Counted from the stretch's first letter, positions 47,046 to 59,581 are shown. The stretch is DNA of 64,000 nt from Kalaharituber pfeilii (GCA_015179045.1 WHUZ01000059.1:186001-250000), one strand, 5' to 3'. The notes: a model not told the origin generated them from the sequence alone. Translations and numbers: made by a program.

Positions 47046-48262
47046 ATGGGCATGGAATCCGATTCGCCGCCGAAATCTTCCTGGATCATGCGCTTGATTG
47101 CAAGAGTGGAAGAACGCATGCGCACAGCTTTGAAGAATTTTGAGCAAAAATTCGCTGCTATGTTGCAGAATTTGCGCCAACTGGTTGATAAGGGCGTAGA
47201 AGATATCCAGAAGGATATTAGAAACCTAGAAAGGCAATTTAATCAACTTCAGTCAGAATTTAACTCAAGCAGGGCAGCACGCGATAATGGGCACTACGAC
47301 CTTGCCATCCAACGCATGCATAACACAGTGGAGCGCTTCAATGAATGGGCCCCCGCAGCGTTTCCTGACATCAAGATCATGAGTGAAAAAAGCAGCACAT
47401 TATGCCGATGGATGGATTGCAATTACCTCCTTGACAACACTCCGACGCTTCCTCAAAATTCGCACCATGCTTTGTCACAAAGTACTACGGATATTGGTCT
47501 CGCTAATGTGGGTGTGGGGCCAGCAGAACGCGATTTCCAGTATAGGTTGGTCTTTTTGATCTGAGATTCGTGAATGTCCTTAAACAGGTAAATATGGGTG
47601 AAACCTGTGCTAACAACCATTCCAGGCAATCACTTGACCTCCAAGCAACTGTTATCCATGACACGAGCGTACCGTTTGTAAAACCGCCGGGATCATTTGA
47701 GGTGGGGATTGCGATCCAGACACCGCAGCCTGATCAAGTATGTGGCATTGATCCCAGGTTCTCATTGATGGATAACCCACACTACGTAGACACCACATAT
47801 ACGCTAGGGCTAGGCTCGTCCCAGAACTTTGTTCCCCCAATAGTTTCTTTTGGGCAGCCTATTGAGCTACCAGCCCAAGGAGATCAGGAATCAAGCATTA
47901 GGATTATGAATCTTCCTTCACACCAACCATCAACAATCACCTTGGACAACCCCCCAGCACCAGCAGGGCAACACCGGAAACGAGTGTCCCAATCTCAACG
48001 AAAGGATAGCTGGTTCAAATGTCGCTTTCAATCCTGCAGTAACAGGAACGCTGAACGCTCTGATAATTTCCGCAAGCATCTGAAAATGAACCATAAAACA
48101 GCACTGCGCAATTGCCTGGGTCTTGAACCATACGAAATACCCAGTGGCATGGAACTCACCGAAATCATCAATTCTTTCAATCTAGGTGATGCGAGCCTCT
48201 GGAGAGTGGACCCCCCCAGGACAGTGGGTGATTTCAAACATGGTTCCTCTTTGAGAAAGTAG
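47046..48262 (+). CDS. C2H2 zinc-finger family protein, copy 5 (2 exons, with coiled coil)
   Basis: The exons are 47046-47539 and 47626-48262, giving 376 residues. The intron (86 bp) starts GTATAG, an unusual but GT donor, has GCTAACAACC as branch motif and ends CAG. Residues about 15-90 form a long amphipathic coiled coil (ARVEERMRTALKNFEQKF, LVDKGVEDIQKDIRNLERQF), followed by ERFNEWAPAAFPDIKIMSEK. One variable module follows (QPDQV, LGLGSSQNF). The finger is C-X4-C-X13-H-X4-H at Cys297, Cys302, His316 and His321 (core RNAERSDNFRKHL) with the family helix LTEIINSFN. The coiled coil suggests self-association. Copies 1-3 lack an intact one, so copy 5 probably shows the ancestral architecture. 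An upstream in-frame extension to 46,983 has no ATG. It is inferred to be a nuclear, nucleic-acid-binding protein. Confidence 0.8.
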
Positions 48263-49850
48263 TCATGGGACCAACAAGGCTAATCGCGACTGGACAGCTG
48301 GCTTGGAAATTGAAGGAGGATAGGGCACTAGTATCGAGGAAACTAAAAAAGAGGTGGATGAGTTGATATTAGGTCATCTTCTCTTACATGTTTTATGAAT
48401 GTTTCTTTGATGTTGGAGATGGGTATTACGGCGTTCTCGGAGCCTTGAACCGAGCTCTGAGATGCTTGGGATGAAATCTGTGTCGGCGATGTTTCCCATC
48501 TTTGTTTTTTTCCCTTTGTTGTTCTCTTACTACTGAATCGGCTTGTCACACTATAGCGTTCTGATCATTCCTCCTGCTTTTTGTTTGTTTGTTTCATCTC
48601 ATATGTTTTTCCTTCGGTGATGCACTGGAGATCGGTGTTTATCATAGTAGTACCTTTTTGGCGTGATTGTTATTCTGAATTACTGACGGTCAGGAGGTTT
48701 GGTTGGTTCCTGTATTGGGTGAGAGACTTGCGGTCGGATGAAGTCAATTTAACAATAATATACTACAACTATTTGAACAGAAGTTTCGGAAGGTCATAGG
48801 TCTACGGCACGGGGCCTCTTGTTATAATTAGGGCGCTGGAGATGTGTTTCAGGCATTATGGGCATGTATGGTTGGTTTGTGTTCTTAGGATATCTACCTG
48901 CATTCCCCTGAAATATCACACACTATTGCTTCTGCAGATGAAAATTTTACTGTCCCCGTTGAGAGCTACTGGGTGATTTTACGGTTACGCAGTGTGCAAA
49001 TACTACAATTCAAGGGAATATTTCGGAGTATGCTAGGTGATAAAAATATAATTGCATGCAGCTTGAGTCCATAACATCATTAAGCTAGATACATATATAC
49101 TTGATATCACAGTAGGTAGCTGATGGAAGTGACAACGCATCAAGCTGGGATGCATGTGTACTAGTAGCTAGAGGACTACTAGCGAGTAACCCCAATCCAG
49201 ATACTTTGCTGCTGTGCCATGGGTACAACCACGGCTGCTGTCATGGCTGCTGTTTTGGATTCTATTCTGGGAACCATTCTAATAGCGTTTATACCCATGC
49301 AAATAGCTATTTTGGCAATCATCTCGACAACTCTTCTAACAACCATGCAGCAGCAGTTTTTTTCAGCACTTTCGGTAGCAGTCTCAACGGTCATTTCAGA
49401 AGATATTTTGACAAAAATATCAGTAGCAGCTTTGCAGCAGCCATTTTGGCAGCCATTTCGGTAGTCATCTGCCATTTGGAGAGTCATTTCAGCAACCTTT
49501 TGATGGTCATTTCAGAAGATGATGGTCATTTCACACCTGTTTGACAACTGTTTTTGTACCTGTTCCAGATAGCTATCCACACAATTATTATCTGGTTACA
49601 TTACAGTATTATGCTGCATAGTTATTTCCCTAGCCTGCATTGGCGCATCTTGCCATTATATCATAGATGGAAGTTCAGGCAGGTGTGCTGTGGAGTATGG
49701 TAAGTAGTTGGTAGAGAACGCAGAGGGCTGGATATCCAGAAGTAGGTTACTACATACTGCCTTCTGCATAGCGCATACTATGCATTAGTCAGGTGTCTGG
49801 ATACTTTTGAAACAACCTAGTATCATGCAGCAGTGCAGAAACGGTGCAAG
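48263..49850. other. 3' flank of copy 5 and degenerate repeats
   Basis: The part 48,800-49,110 carries the shared 3' flank (GGGCGCTGGAG, TTCAAGGGAATATTTC, AATTGCATGCAGCTTGAG). From 49,215 to 49,545 imperfect repeats of GGTCATTTCAGAAGAT, AGCAGCCATTTT and TTTTGGCAGCCATTTCGG make both strands open but low-complexity. Confidence 0.4.
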
Positions 49851-50023
49851 GAGAGTTTCCGCTTATCTGTTATCAGAGCGGTTTGCATCCGGTCCCTGCG
49901 CCCCACCATCTCATTTTTTCGACTGTGCGACATATTTGGCAACTGACTACCCTTTTCGGTAATGAAGAGTCCATGTTAAACAGTAGTCTGGTTGACTAGT
50001 TAAACAGGACTGACCCCACTTAC

Positions 50024-50149
50024 CTCTTCAATCTTAATGGCAGGCCTAACGCCAAGCCCGAGTTGGCTTGTCACAATTGATGCATGTTATGTTTGTACCA
50101 AGTGGTGATCGTGATGGGATGTTCAGGTTCTTCATTTCATGACAGTCAT
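50024..50149 (-). pseudogene. Second copy of the conserved exon with splice donor
   Basis: On the - strand VTSQLGLGVRPAIKIEE is followed by GAG/GTAAGT (donor at 50,018-50,023), as at 20,997. The start frame is shifted: the ATG at 50,149 meets TGA after five codons. The exon here is therefore broken, or the start is elsewhere. Confidence 0.4.
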
Positions 50150-50638
50150 ATCTCCGAGAAAAGAGGCAGATGTTGGCCTGTACAAATTTTTATGTAGCTA
50201 TCCTGAAGGATGTGCTGGGAAAAAGAATTGGGAGGAAACGAAAAGCAAAGAGTTCTTACTTCGACTACGAAATTCGGAGGCCGTTGCATTTTTAAAAATT
50301 AATAGTTGTACAGTACCATTCAAGGTGAACCCCGCCCTTACTAATAGATAAACATCCTTGCGCCTGTAATTTATACATACGGTACCCTCAGTCCGTAGTT
50401 TTGTTTTCTTGGGTGTATTAATTGGTATGTCGCCGCACAATATTGTCTGCCGGTGAGTCCGGAAGTACTTGACTAACAGCGCTAGTAAATGTACTAGAAC
50501 CTCATCACGGCACCTTATGTATGCAAAGATTGACATATTCGGCTCCCACAACTGTAGCACATTTCCCAGTTTCGTACAGGTACTACAATATTACAGAATA
50601 TTACAACTGCAAACCACTCGTCAAATTCCCTCCTTTCC

Positions 50639-51765
50639 TCACTCTCTCACCGCAACCGTCACGGCCTTCATCCCCACGAACTCCACCAAACCATACCTGC
50701 TCCGCTCTCTCCCGACCCCACTCCTCTCCCCCCAATGGCGTCTCCATCGACTACTTACTCCAGTATGCACCCTCCACCATTCCGACATCCAGCCTTCTCG
50801 CAACCCTCCAACATCAGTCCGCATCCCTACTGAAAATGTATCCCGCGAGCCCAAACTCTGTGTTGTTTGCTCGCGCTACGAACTCGTCCTTGGCTGCAAA
50901 GGGGAAGATGGCAGAGTACACCCAGCTGCGATTGTGCGTGCCACTTTCCTCGGTATCTATCCATACCCCATCCTCATCCCGCAATCAGCTTCATCCTCTC
51001 TGGTACAGAAGCCAATGGCAAAAGAATCCACGATCGCAATCGGAAAATTCCACGGGCGTAATAACCGCCACCACCCCCTGCACTCTGCCTCATCGTATAC
51101 ACCACCGACTCTCCCTTCCTCCCATCATCCCCTCTAGGCCCCTACAGTCAACTCGAAGCTACCTCCCCGTATGCTTTCCTCGCTTCCTCTGCACACTGCT
51201 CTATACTGCTCGCGCCATAGCCCACCTCACCTTTTGCCTCCGCCAACGTCTTGCTGCCCTCCGTCAATATCCGCGCGAGATCGTCCTCATTCTCCAGCAT
51301 CAACGAATTCTCTAATGTTTTTATGGAGAGAAGAGAGTTTATTGTGCTCACTCGATCTGCTTCGGGAGCTCTACTATCTGCTTCTACTGCTATCTACACT
51401 TCTCCGGCGCGATACGACCCCCTTTATCTCCTCGCCCCTTCGGCATCCGTTCCTTTTTTTGGCAACTTGAATTTTAGTCCTACGAGGAAAGTTGAATTTT
51501 GACCCTATGAGGTTTAGCTCATTGACCGGGGGTGAGAAGTTGCATTCTTACAAATTCCACTTCTGGAGTCACACAGCGCGGGTGTAGGCGGTGATAGCTG
51601 CGATGAGTGTGGTCAAAGTTTTGTGCGCGGAGTTGATGGTGGTGATGAGGTCTGATTTGGAAAAGGATGGGACGGCCAAGGGCGGGGTGCCGGTGCTGGG
51701 GTCGTAGATTGGGAGCCGGGCTCCAGTGTTGGAGGAGTCTATTCGCCTGACAGGTACCCCGCGGT
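50639..51765 (-). pseudogene. Succinate-semialdehyde dehydrogenase-like pseudogene
   Basis: Read on the - strand, pieces occur in the order of an NAD(P)-dependent aldehyde dehydrogenase. The N-terminal IYDPSTGTPPLAVPSF and INSAHKTL (about 51,575-51,720) come first. Then LENEDDLARI, LAEAKGEVGYGAS and AEEARKAYGEV (51,148-51,300), FAAKDEFVARANNTEFGLAG and YIFSRDAD (about 50,830-50,910), and the C-terminal GRERSRYGLVEFVGMK (about 50,650-50,700). The order and spacing match the succinate-semialdehyde branch, which oxidises succinate semialdehyde in GABA catabolism. The NAD-binding and catalytic Glu/Cys core, about 250 residues, is missing, and there are several stops and frameshifts. It is dead. 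Confidence 0.88.
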
Positions 51766-51789
51766 AAGGAAGAGGGAGAGACTGGTCAG

Positions 51790-53725
51790 CCGAGGGTAAT
51801 ATGGTTAACGTTGCGAATTTAGCAAGTGGGAAGCTTCGCGGAGGAATTGATGAATGGGTAATTATCAGTATCTCTAAGTTGAAAGGTTAATGTTACTACT
51901 ACGAAGTTTCCTTTTAATTTCCTCAGTTATATCCGGACCTTTACCGGCGGAAGAAAGAATAGCTGGAGATTGTCCTTTGGACCTTTCGTGCACTTTACCC
52001 CTTATATGTTGAGCTGGAGACATCTGACATTTTCGGCACTCATTATTCCTCGATTTAAATTTACTCTATGCCCTGAAATGCTGCCAAATGCAGTAAAGTT
52101 TGCACCTCGAAGGTTCTCTCTCCTAGTCGAGGATCTAGACTGGTTGGGAACGATGACATACAAAAACGGTCACCCTGTTTTTTTTCTATTGTCATGTTGA
52201 CGATTCTACTCTACCTTTTGGTTCATGGAAGCATTATCATTCCTCTTAAACCAGAAAGCTTCTGTTTCTCTAACCACTTTATATATTTATTTTCGCGTTC
52301 GTTAATATCGATGCAGCCTCACGCCTACGCACACCTTATACCTATCTGATGCAATATATCAGTATTCCCACCACTGTCAAGATCAGCCTTCCGCTTTTCC
52401 GAAGGTCTTGTTGTCATTAAAAAGCTTCCCAGATTACTGATCCCAAACGCTTTTGCGTCCATGCTTTTATTGACGGGGGATACGAATGATGCACGACATT
52501 CACGACGGTGCTCCAACATTCTATTCAGGAAATATTCGCTTTGTTCTTTATTTTACCATACTCGGTGATGAGGAATTTGTTGATTTGTGGTCAGCATACT
52601 ATAGGGATAATGTCGAATACTGTATCCTGTTTGTATGCTTTCCACAACATGCTTCGTCTCGCTTGTCCTTCCCGTGTCATACAAAACTGGAACTAGGGAA
52701 CCCGAATATTCCCGGGATGTTATCCTTTGCGCCTTCAGAGGGTTCAATTTTCCGGTACCCTCCGCTCTCATCACTACTCGCTTTGGTCACATAATGCGGA
52801 ATGCAATAACTACACCGTACTTGTGTATTCACACTGCTGTGCTCTCGGAGTTCCGGTTGGAAAATGCTGAATTGGAGCGGAGGGAATAAGGAGGTAGTGA
52901 GTGCGGTGAAGTATCTTCCTGCTTTGCGCAATCGATGCGTCAGGTGCTATATTAAGGAATTTCGCTGGCCATAGTATGTATACACCGAGGGAGTGCCATT
53001 ACATTTTTCTTCAGTTCATCACACCGTGGACCTAACTCCTGCCATTACATTTTCTTTTGTTGGTCATACTCCACTGGATTTTTGTTCAAAAGGAGGAATT
53101 ACCCTGAGTGCCCCACGTGACTAATGGATTTACCCCATCCATTTTGAATGTATCGACTGCATTAAGCTGGCAATCGATTCTCCTCAAGACGTGCGAATGC
53201 TTACCGTCCTTGTTTAGATTGGGCAACGCTGGGATCAACAGCTTTTCAACACTTCAACTCCAGCTTGGCTTGCAGAACGCTTACTCATTCCTGACATAAT
53301 CAACCACCTTACTCCAACTGAACATTGTTTCTCGCACCAAGCCCATTCTGGCAACTAGCCAAAAACCTGATAACAAGTCCCGATTCCGGAAAACTTGAAA
53401 ATACGCCTCATTAAGCGTACATGACATCATATTCTAGAATCCGAGTTTGCTGGAATGCAGGTTCAAAACTTGTCAAAATCCAGGAACAATGGGCAAGGCT
53501 GTGGGCTATAGGCGGGAGAAATCATGGAGCTGATTTCTGACGACACTTTTCGTTTTACTCACCTACTGAAGCTGCAATTTTCGGTTTCGAAAAGGGGTGC
53601 GAAATTGATCATTCAAGAAATCTATCGGGAATACTCTGCTGAATATTGATACTGCTAAATTTAGAGCGGCAAAACAAATACCAGCACCTTGAGGTCACTG
53701 TCAAACACCAAAGCCGTCATTCACC
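51790..53725. other. Intergenic, no gene seen
   Basis: Frames at 52,486-52,931 on both strands are unrecognised and lack splice support. The last 150 bp are the likely promoter and 5' UTR of the membrane-protein gene that follows. Confidence 0.3.
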
Positions 53726-54836
53726 ATGAACAAAGAACCCGGCTCCTCTGATGACACCGGCGCCCGCCGCCGCTCCCATCATCCCTCCCCTTTCCTCCGC
53801 CTGACCCTGCTACTCCTCCGCGTTCTCATCCTCCTCTGTTCCCTCTTCATTCTCTGCCTCTTCATCTGGTGGTACGTGCGCCGGAGCAAATCCTCGACCA
53901 CGCTTGCCGTCCTGATCCTTGCCGCAATCTCCTCCGGATGGGCTCTATTCTCGCTTGTTCTGACGGTCATCGGGCATTCCAAAGTTGTGTCCGTTATGGC
54001 GCTGGTGGATTTGGTACATGTGGGGGCGCTGATTGCAATAAGTATTTTGTTGAGAGACCAGCCTGGAAGGAGTTGTGGACCTGGAGGGACGAGCAGGAGG
54101 GATTGTCAGTTGTTGAAATCGGCATTTGGGTTTGCGGTTGGGCTAGCGTAAGTAGATTTCCGGAGTTCTTGTTGAGTTTATACCCCATTATTAGTTCCTC
54201 CTTTCCGAAATTAGTTTACCGTGCTGAGAATGGTGAAGAAATACTAATCATACCTCTAAATCGGTCTACAGAGTCCTCTACGCCATAGTCGCCCTCCTCT
54301 CTCTCTTCCTAGTCCGCGCATTCCGTAAATCCCGTCCCTTTGGTCCCTCCCCCGAGAACGATTATCAGCCCTCTTACAATCCTGCCCCGAAAAAGCGTGG
54401 GTACATTACTCCTGCACTCGGCACTGCCACTGGCACCTCACCCACCAGTGCTACTAATGACAACCGAAACTCCACCTACACCACTAGTAGCACAGGAGAT
54501 CACCGTGCCGCCGACGCCGACACCTCGGGTCTCCTGGGATCCAATGCCGGAACTGCATACGCGAGACCCGTGCACCATTCCGCATACGGTCCCGGGGCAA
54601 CGCCATATCCGTCTGCTGACACAACGCGCCCGGTCGATGGGGCACTTACGACGCCGGATGAGCCGCGGAGGACACATGCTGGTATGACGCAACATACATA
54701 TGAGTCGTATAGGGCGCCGACACCGGTGGGGGGAAGAACTAGGGCATTGGGAAACAGCGGCGGGGTGCTGGATATGCCAAGTGGGAGGGAGTATGGTGGA
54801 AGCGGGTATGAGGGGAGAACTACGGGGACGTTTTAA
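53726..54836 (+). CDS. MARVEL-like four-helix membrane protein (2 exons)
   Basis: The exons are 53726-54147 and 54272-54836, giving 328 residues. The 124 bp intron begins GTAAGT, has an ACTAATC branch motif and ends CTACAG. Splicing keeps the frame and completes the fourth helix. The ATG context CACCATGA is good. Four hydrophobic segments lie at about residues 25-48 (LRLTLLLLRVLILLCSLFIL at its start), 58-82, 86-107 and 134-155. This is the MARVEL topology of fungal plasma-membrane and vesicle-trafficking proteins. A short basic N-terminus (GARRRSHH) and a hydrophilic C-terminal tail of about 170 residues rich in Thr, Ser, Gly, Pro and Tyr are probably cytosolic. MARVEL membership is inferred from topology. 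The precise partner or process is unknown. Confidence 0.85.
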
Positions 54837-57800
54837 TGGCGAGAGGTGAGATTTAAACATCTTGAGCATTGCTCTCTTGTGATAAGGTTATTGTGGAATT
54901 TTTCGCATGATTTTTCGCAGAAAAACAGGGCTTTGTGAATTTAATTTGTACCAATATATGCTTGTAAGGATTGCACCTGGATCTGCACCTAAGTGAAAAT
55001 TGATACCTTTTTTGCCTGGAGGTATTACACGGAGATTGGACGAGCGGAACTGTAGTGGGAAAAACGGCCAGTGTGCGTACAGGCAGAAAGTGCCTGTCCC
55101 GAGAGGTTTTGATGTTCTCTCTTATGTTCATTAGCTTTCTTTCGGTATAGCAAGAATAATTTGTATGTAGATGGAAAATACTATGTTACACTTTGCTCTT
55201 TAGTCTATTTGCTGGTGGACATTCATGGCAGTATACCACAGCGGCACAGCAAATTCAGTACAGCACTGTTCTCGGTACAACAGGATTCGTTACAGGAAGG
55301 TCTGACTGTATGAATCATGCCTTGAGATTGTTGAGTTTCCCTCCGCCACCGATTACGCAGATTTTACCGCCAAGTACGTGGAAATCTAGAACAACATATG
55401 CATGTTTGCGAAAGCCGCTCCTTCTGTGCTTCCTCATAGTTTACATAATTCAAGCTTCTGTCCCCCAATTTGGTACGCTCGACTTTCTGCATTTTGTGTT
55501 GCAGCAAAATCAATTTCCGACTAGTCGTTGTATACCCTATTATTCGATATCCCCTATTATTGGATAATACGAATTCTCCCAGCCTCGGCACTATGGGCAA
55601 TAATAATGGATATATCAATCTGTTGGATGGATAGCTTATTTCGGCTTCCCGAACAGGGACAAGATTAAGAGTATTCCCTCCGATACTGGATAGCGCAATA
55701 CAATATGGGAAAGCGTGATGATCCATAAACTCTTTTATTCATGCGACAAGAATCCCAAATGTAGAAGGGAGCTTCAGTCAGTGAAAAATGAAGATAGCAC
55801 AGATTCCTTCAAGCCATAAACGTATGTGAAAAGAATGCAATAAGCCACACAGTCTAAACGTTAGTCTGGTTCGAGACTGCACACAGTGGCGGATGGTAAG
55901 GTGTACGTGCGCCTACTTTCAACATATTGATTAGCTAGTTCAACAAATAAGGTGAAGATTGGGATGCTTCGAGCTAAAAAGACGGTCTTGCAAATTGCTA
56001 TTAGCCCCTTACCTTCTTTTCCGAGCCGACGTCCTTTGATCCGCATGCGTCGCGCAGGTCTCCCCCAGAAGCATAATCCTTCGAGCAGAAAAGATTCAAA
56101 GTCAGTTCTAATTACATACTGTGAGCTATTGACGCTTGAATATGTACAGTTATACCTTTTTGCGATTTTTTGCGCAATTTCATTGATTTTCTACTCGAGT
56201 AATTTTTGGTCACGTTGAGTATACCCAAGTACAAAAGTACTGCAGAGTACATTACGTTATGTTCGAATGCCAAGATTTGGAGATTGCTTACGAATAGGAT
56301 ATCTTTTTCCAGAATGGGTAGTTGCAGTTGCGAGTGGGGTCTTGGCTCTCCATTTTCCCATTCCCTTCGTCTTCTCCCCCTTCTTTCTCCTGCTCGTCTC
56401 TCCAGCGCTCTCTCATCCCTTGCAATCTGTCAGCATCTATATATACTGCAGAATAATGATCTCGCTACCCCAGGCTCGCAACAGCTTCTCGGCTTCATGT
56501 ACCTATTACGTAGATATCAGGGATCTATAGATCGTCGTCATGTGACCTTTTATAACGCATTAGCCAAACCTTCAAGGCTCAACTAGACGAGCACTACAGA
56601 ATCATCCCAGCTTGGAAAAGTCGAGCACACAGGCGTAGCCACTCAGAAAGAAATGACCTTCAAGTTATGTGGCAGTGGCGTCCAACATTGATGTTGCTTG
56701 GTTCTCATCGGTCTAAATCTGAAGACAAGACTCCCGATCCAGTGCTTCAAACTGCATCGATACGAGACTTCCCAGATCTACTGCAGAGGCACACAGTTCA
56801 AGACTGCTCAGTTGGCTTGATGACTGACTTTGACAATCCTCGCCATGCAACCTTTCCCTTGTCACTCCTTGTTAATGGGCATGCAAGAATCCCAACTGCA
56901 GATCATGTTCAACAAATTCTCTGACATGCTAACGCCTGTCATTTCCGGTACCATTCCCACCGTAGCGACAGGCTATTTGCTCAAGGACAATGCAAATTAT
57001 CTGCGCCCGAATAGAGACCTTGTTACCGCTTGCTTTGGGGTTTCCCTTACTTGGCCCTTCTTCATTACTACATTGCACCCACTTCCACCAAAACCGTGGC
57101 CTCAGACAATTACAGGTCCTGCAGCATAGTGGACGACCGATCCCTTTGAGGTGCCAATTCCTTATGGCCAAAGAGGGGGGATGCTCACTATCTCACTAGA
57201 TCCTATGCCGCCAAAGGGTGAGGTTCCTTGGTGAGAAGTTGTTTCCGTATTGTATTAGTAATCTTAGCGCGAAACTTAGCACCTACTCCCCGTTCATATC
57301 CCCGTTCATATTCTCGTACCAACAACACAACAAATCCAGCTGCCCTACCATGCACATGCATCTACAGCATTGCGCAGCTGTACAGGCAGGAGTTGCAGCC
57401 TGTAGTACTCGCTTCCAAGTACTTTCTACACTCACAGTCGCTTATCTATAAAAAATTGGCAGGGAAAAAATGATTCAAACTTGCTGAAGCAGGCTCAGCT
57501 TGCAGAGTCCCTTTCTCCTAGTCTTCCTGAACATACTATACCTATTTGAGAGCTGGCAGATGCTGAAGGGGTTGCTCTTGGATGTCTTGGAGGCATGGTG
57601 ATTATGTGAATAGAGGTTAAGGTAAAATGGTGCTGCTGGTGTCTATGTAAGTAGATCAAGACGGAAATTTGTAGAGCAGTTTTTCATCATAGGTATTAAT
57701 CTTATACGAAGTCTGAAGGCAATCCGACTTCATTAAACGGTTGCGAGCATTGCTCAAAAATGTGCAGTTTTCCCCGTAAATAAGGGGATTTTTTCAAAAT

Positions 57801-58985
57801 TCTCCGAGTTTCGTGTAAAGAAAGCCACTGTTGTCATAGCAACGGTGTGGCACGGCATTACGGGGAAAGTTACGGGGATGTTTCTAAACTTCTCTATTGT
57901 CTCGATATTTGAGAATCGTTTTGAACCGCACATAGGCATGGTCTGGGCTTTTATATGACCAGCTGCGGATTTGGCTTAGCTAGAATTCAGAAGGAAATGA
58001 CTCTGAACGGGGCCTGTAACTTCATGCCAGGGAATGCAACCCTGTGACCATTCCCAAGGCTCTTCGCAATAAGCCCTGTAACTTGATTGCAGGAAATGCC
58101 ACCCTGTAGTCATTCTGTGAGAGGGTTTATGTAATAGCTGTTACATCGTTTATTGCATCGGTGTAACAATATACAAACACCAAAATCTTTAGCTCTTCAA
58201 TGTTCATCAATCAATCTTGAATATCCTATATACACCACAATAAGTTCAAATACAATATGTACTAGCTGCCATCGCAAATTCCAGCCTCCATGAATGTGCA
58301 TGACTATATCGGACTTGTATGCCTTGCATAGGCGATAACAGATCACAATTCACAGGGCATGACTCCAATCAGGACAATGGTGGACTTGGGAAGGAAAGAG
58401 TTTGCAGACAGCTTGATGTATGTGTTCTCATAGAGTCGTTAGAACTAGGGCGCACCCAGCAAAAATTAAACAGGTTGCTCGGGCTATATGGCTATGATGA
58501 TTGAGAAACAACCTAGTGGATATGTTACCATAAGACCACTTCGATTCGAGAAACAAAATATTCCAGCCTGAGACAAACCTTCAAAGTGCCTGAAGTAATA
58601 GCTTATAAACTGCTATATGCGTGAATACTGGAGAGCTAGAGAGATGACAATGGATGTAAGCGGAGATAATATCGGAAGATCAGTAAGATAAAATTAAAGC
58701 TACAGTCATTGTGTTTTATTTGTGAAGTTAGTTGACTGACATCTCGAGGCTATAAAGAAGTCAATTCTTTATAAAAGTGACTCACGATCTTCGAAAAAAG
58801 TCTACATTTCCGGGAATTAAGAGAGTAAAATTCTCGGTCTAGAAGGGTTTGCAAAATCCCTTATGAGCCTGAGCCCGGGAAGTTTACTAGCAGAACGAAC
58901 ATCTTATGACGGAGACATAACTTCTTACATTGAGGCGGAAAAATCTTTGCGATACTGGTAAAATTCTTCCTGGATACGCTCATTG
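54837..58985. other. Intergenic, no assigned gene
   Basis: Frames at 55,193-55,567, 56,206-56,586 and 56,667-57,129 are unrecognised. The last pair reads partly continuously (NGHARIPTADHVQQI, then MLTPVISGTIPTVATGYLL) after a frame change and may be a decayed gene. At 58,009-58,115 a unit of about 72 bp (CTGTAACTT, GGAAATGCCACCCTG) is tandemly duplicated with divergence. Confidence 0.3.
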
Positions 58986-59009
58986 CTGTGCATGCTCAGA
59001 AGCCTAGAA

Positions 59010-59011
59010 GC

Positions 59012-59052
<41 letters not shown>

Positions 59053-59096
59053 TCGTTCACATAACCCCGCATACAAGCTACAAGCCTATGGCAGGG
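59010..59096 (-). mobile_element. Ultra-short poly(A) retroelement (subtype A2)
   Basis: A run of about 34 T is followed by ATTCGTTCACATAACCCCGC and GCCTATGGCAGGG, the reverse complement of the copy at 2,317. The 9 bp repeat AGCCTAGAA flanks it at 59001-59009 and 59097-59105. Confidence 0.8.
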
Positions 59097-59105
59097 AGCC
59101 TAGAA

Positions 59106-59500
59106 ACAATTGGGGTGGGGGAAAAACTGCGATCAACTTCGTGCATGGAAATTTACCGAAGACATCTAGTCGAGAACTTACACCAATAGGCATCGACATC
59201 CAGAGCATGCGTTGACATTCAATTGGCCGCTTATATGCTGGTGAAGTCGGCTAGAACCAAAGCGTATTTAACCTCCAAGTGGGCCAAAACCAGCTCGCAG
59301 TTCTTCAATTCTAAGGAAAAAATTTCTGTATGCCGAAGCTAGCCGGCCGTAAGATGCTTGTGATATTTGGTGGGGAATTTGAATCAGCAAGCGGAGAAGA
59401 AAAAAAAAAAAAAAAATACCGAAAGCAAACAGCAAGAAAAACTTTCGGGAATGTACGTACAGGGATAACATTGTATGTCATGCATTCCCTGACAGCTACC
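59106..59500. other. Intergenic with A17-18 tract
   Basis: An A-rich tract at 59,400-59,417 has no identifiable retroelement body. No gene is recognised. Confidence 0.3.
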
Positions 59501-59510
59501 GACGCGAGGA

Positions 59511-59512
<2 letters not shown>

Positions 59513-59543
<31 letters not shown>

Positions 59544-59569
59544 TTCATTACTCGCATGCCGCCTGACAG
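59513..59569 (-). mobile_element. 5'-truncated ultra-short poly(A) retroelement (subtype B)
   Basis: About 28 T are followed by ATTTCATTACTCGCATGCCG and CCTGACAG. A perfect 12 bp duplication, GACGCGAGGATC, lies at 59501-59512 and 59570-59581. The usual GCCATAG start is missing, so the copy is truncated to about 25 nt of body. Confidence 0.87.
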
Positions 59570-59581
59570 GACGCGAGGATC

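Noticed and set aside
49206..49544. Alanine/serine-rich protein on the + strand
   Set aside because: Both strands are open because of imperfect GCAGCCATTTT and GGTCATTTCAGAAGAT repeats. There is no evidence of coding constraint.
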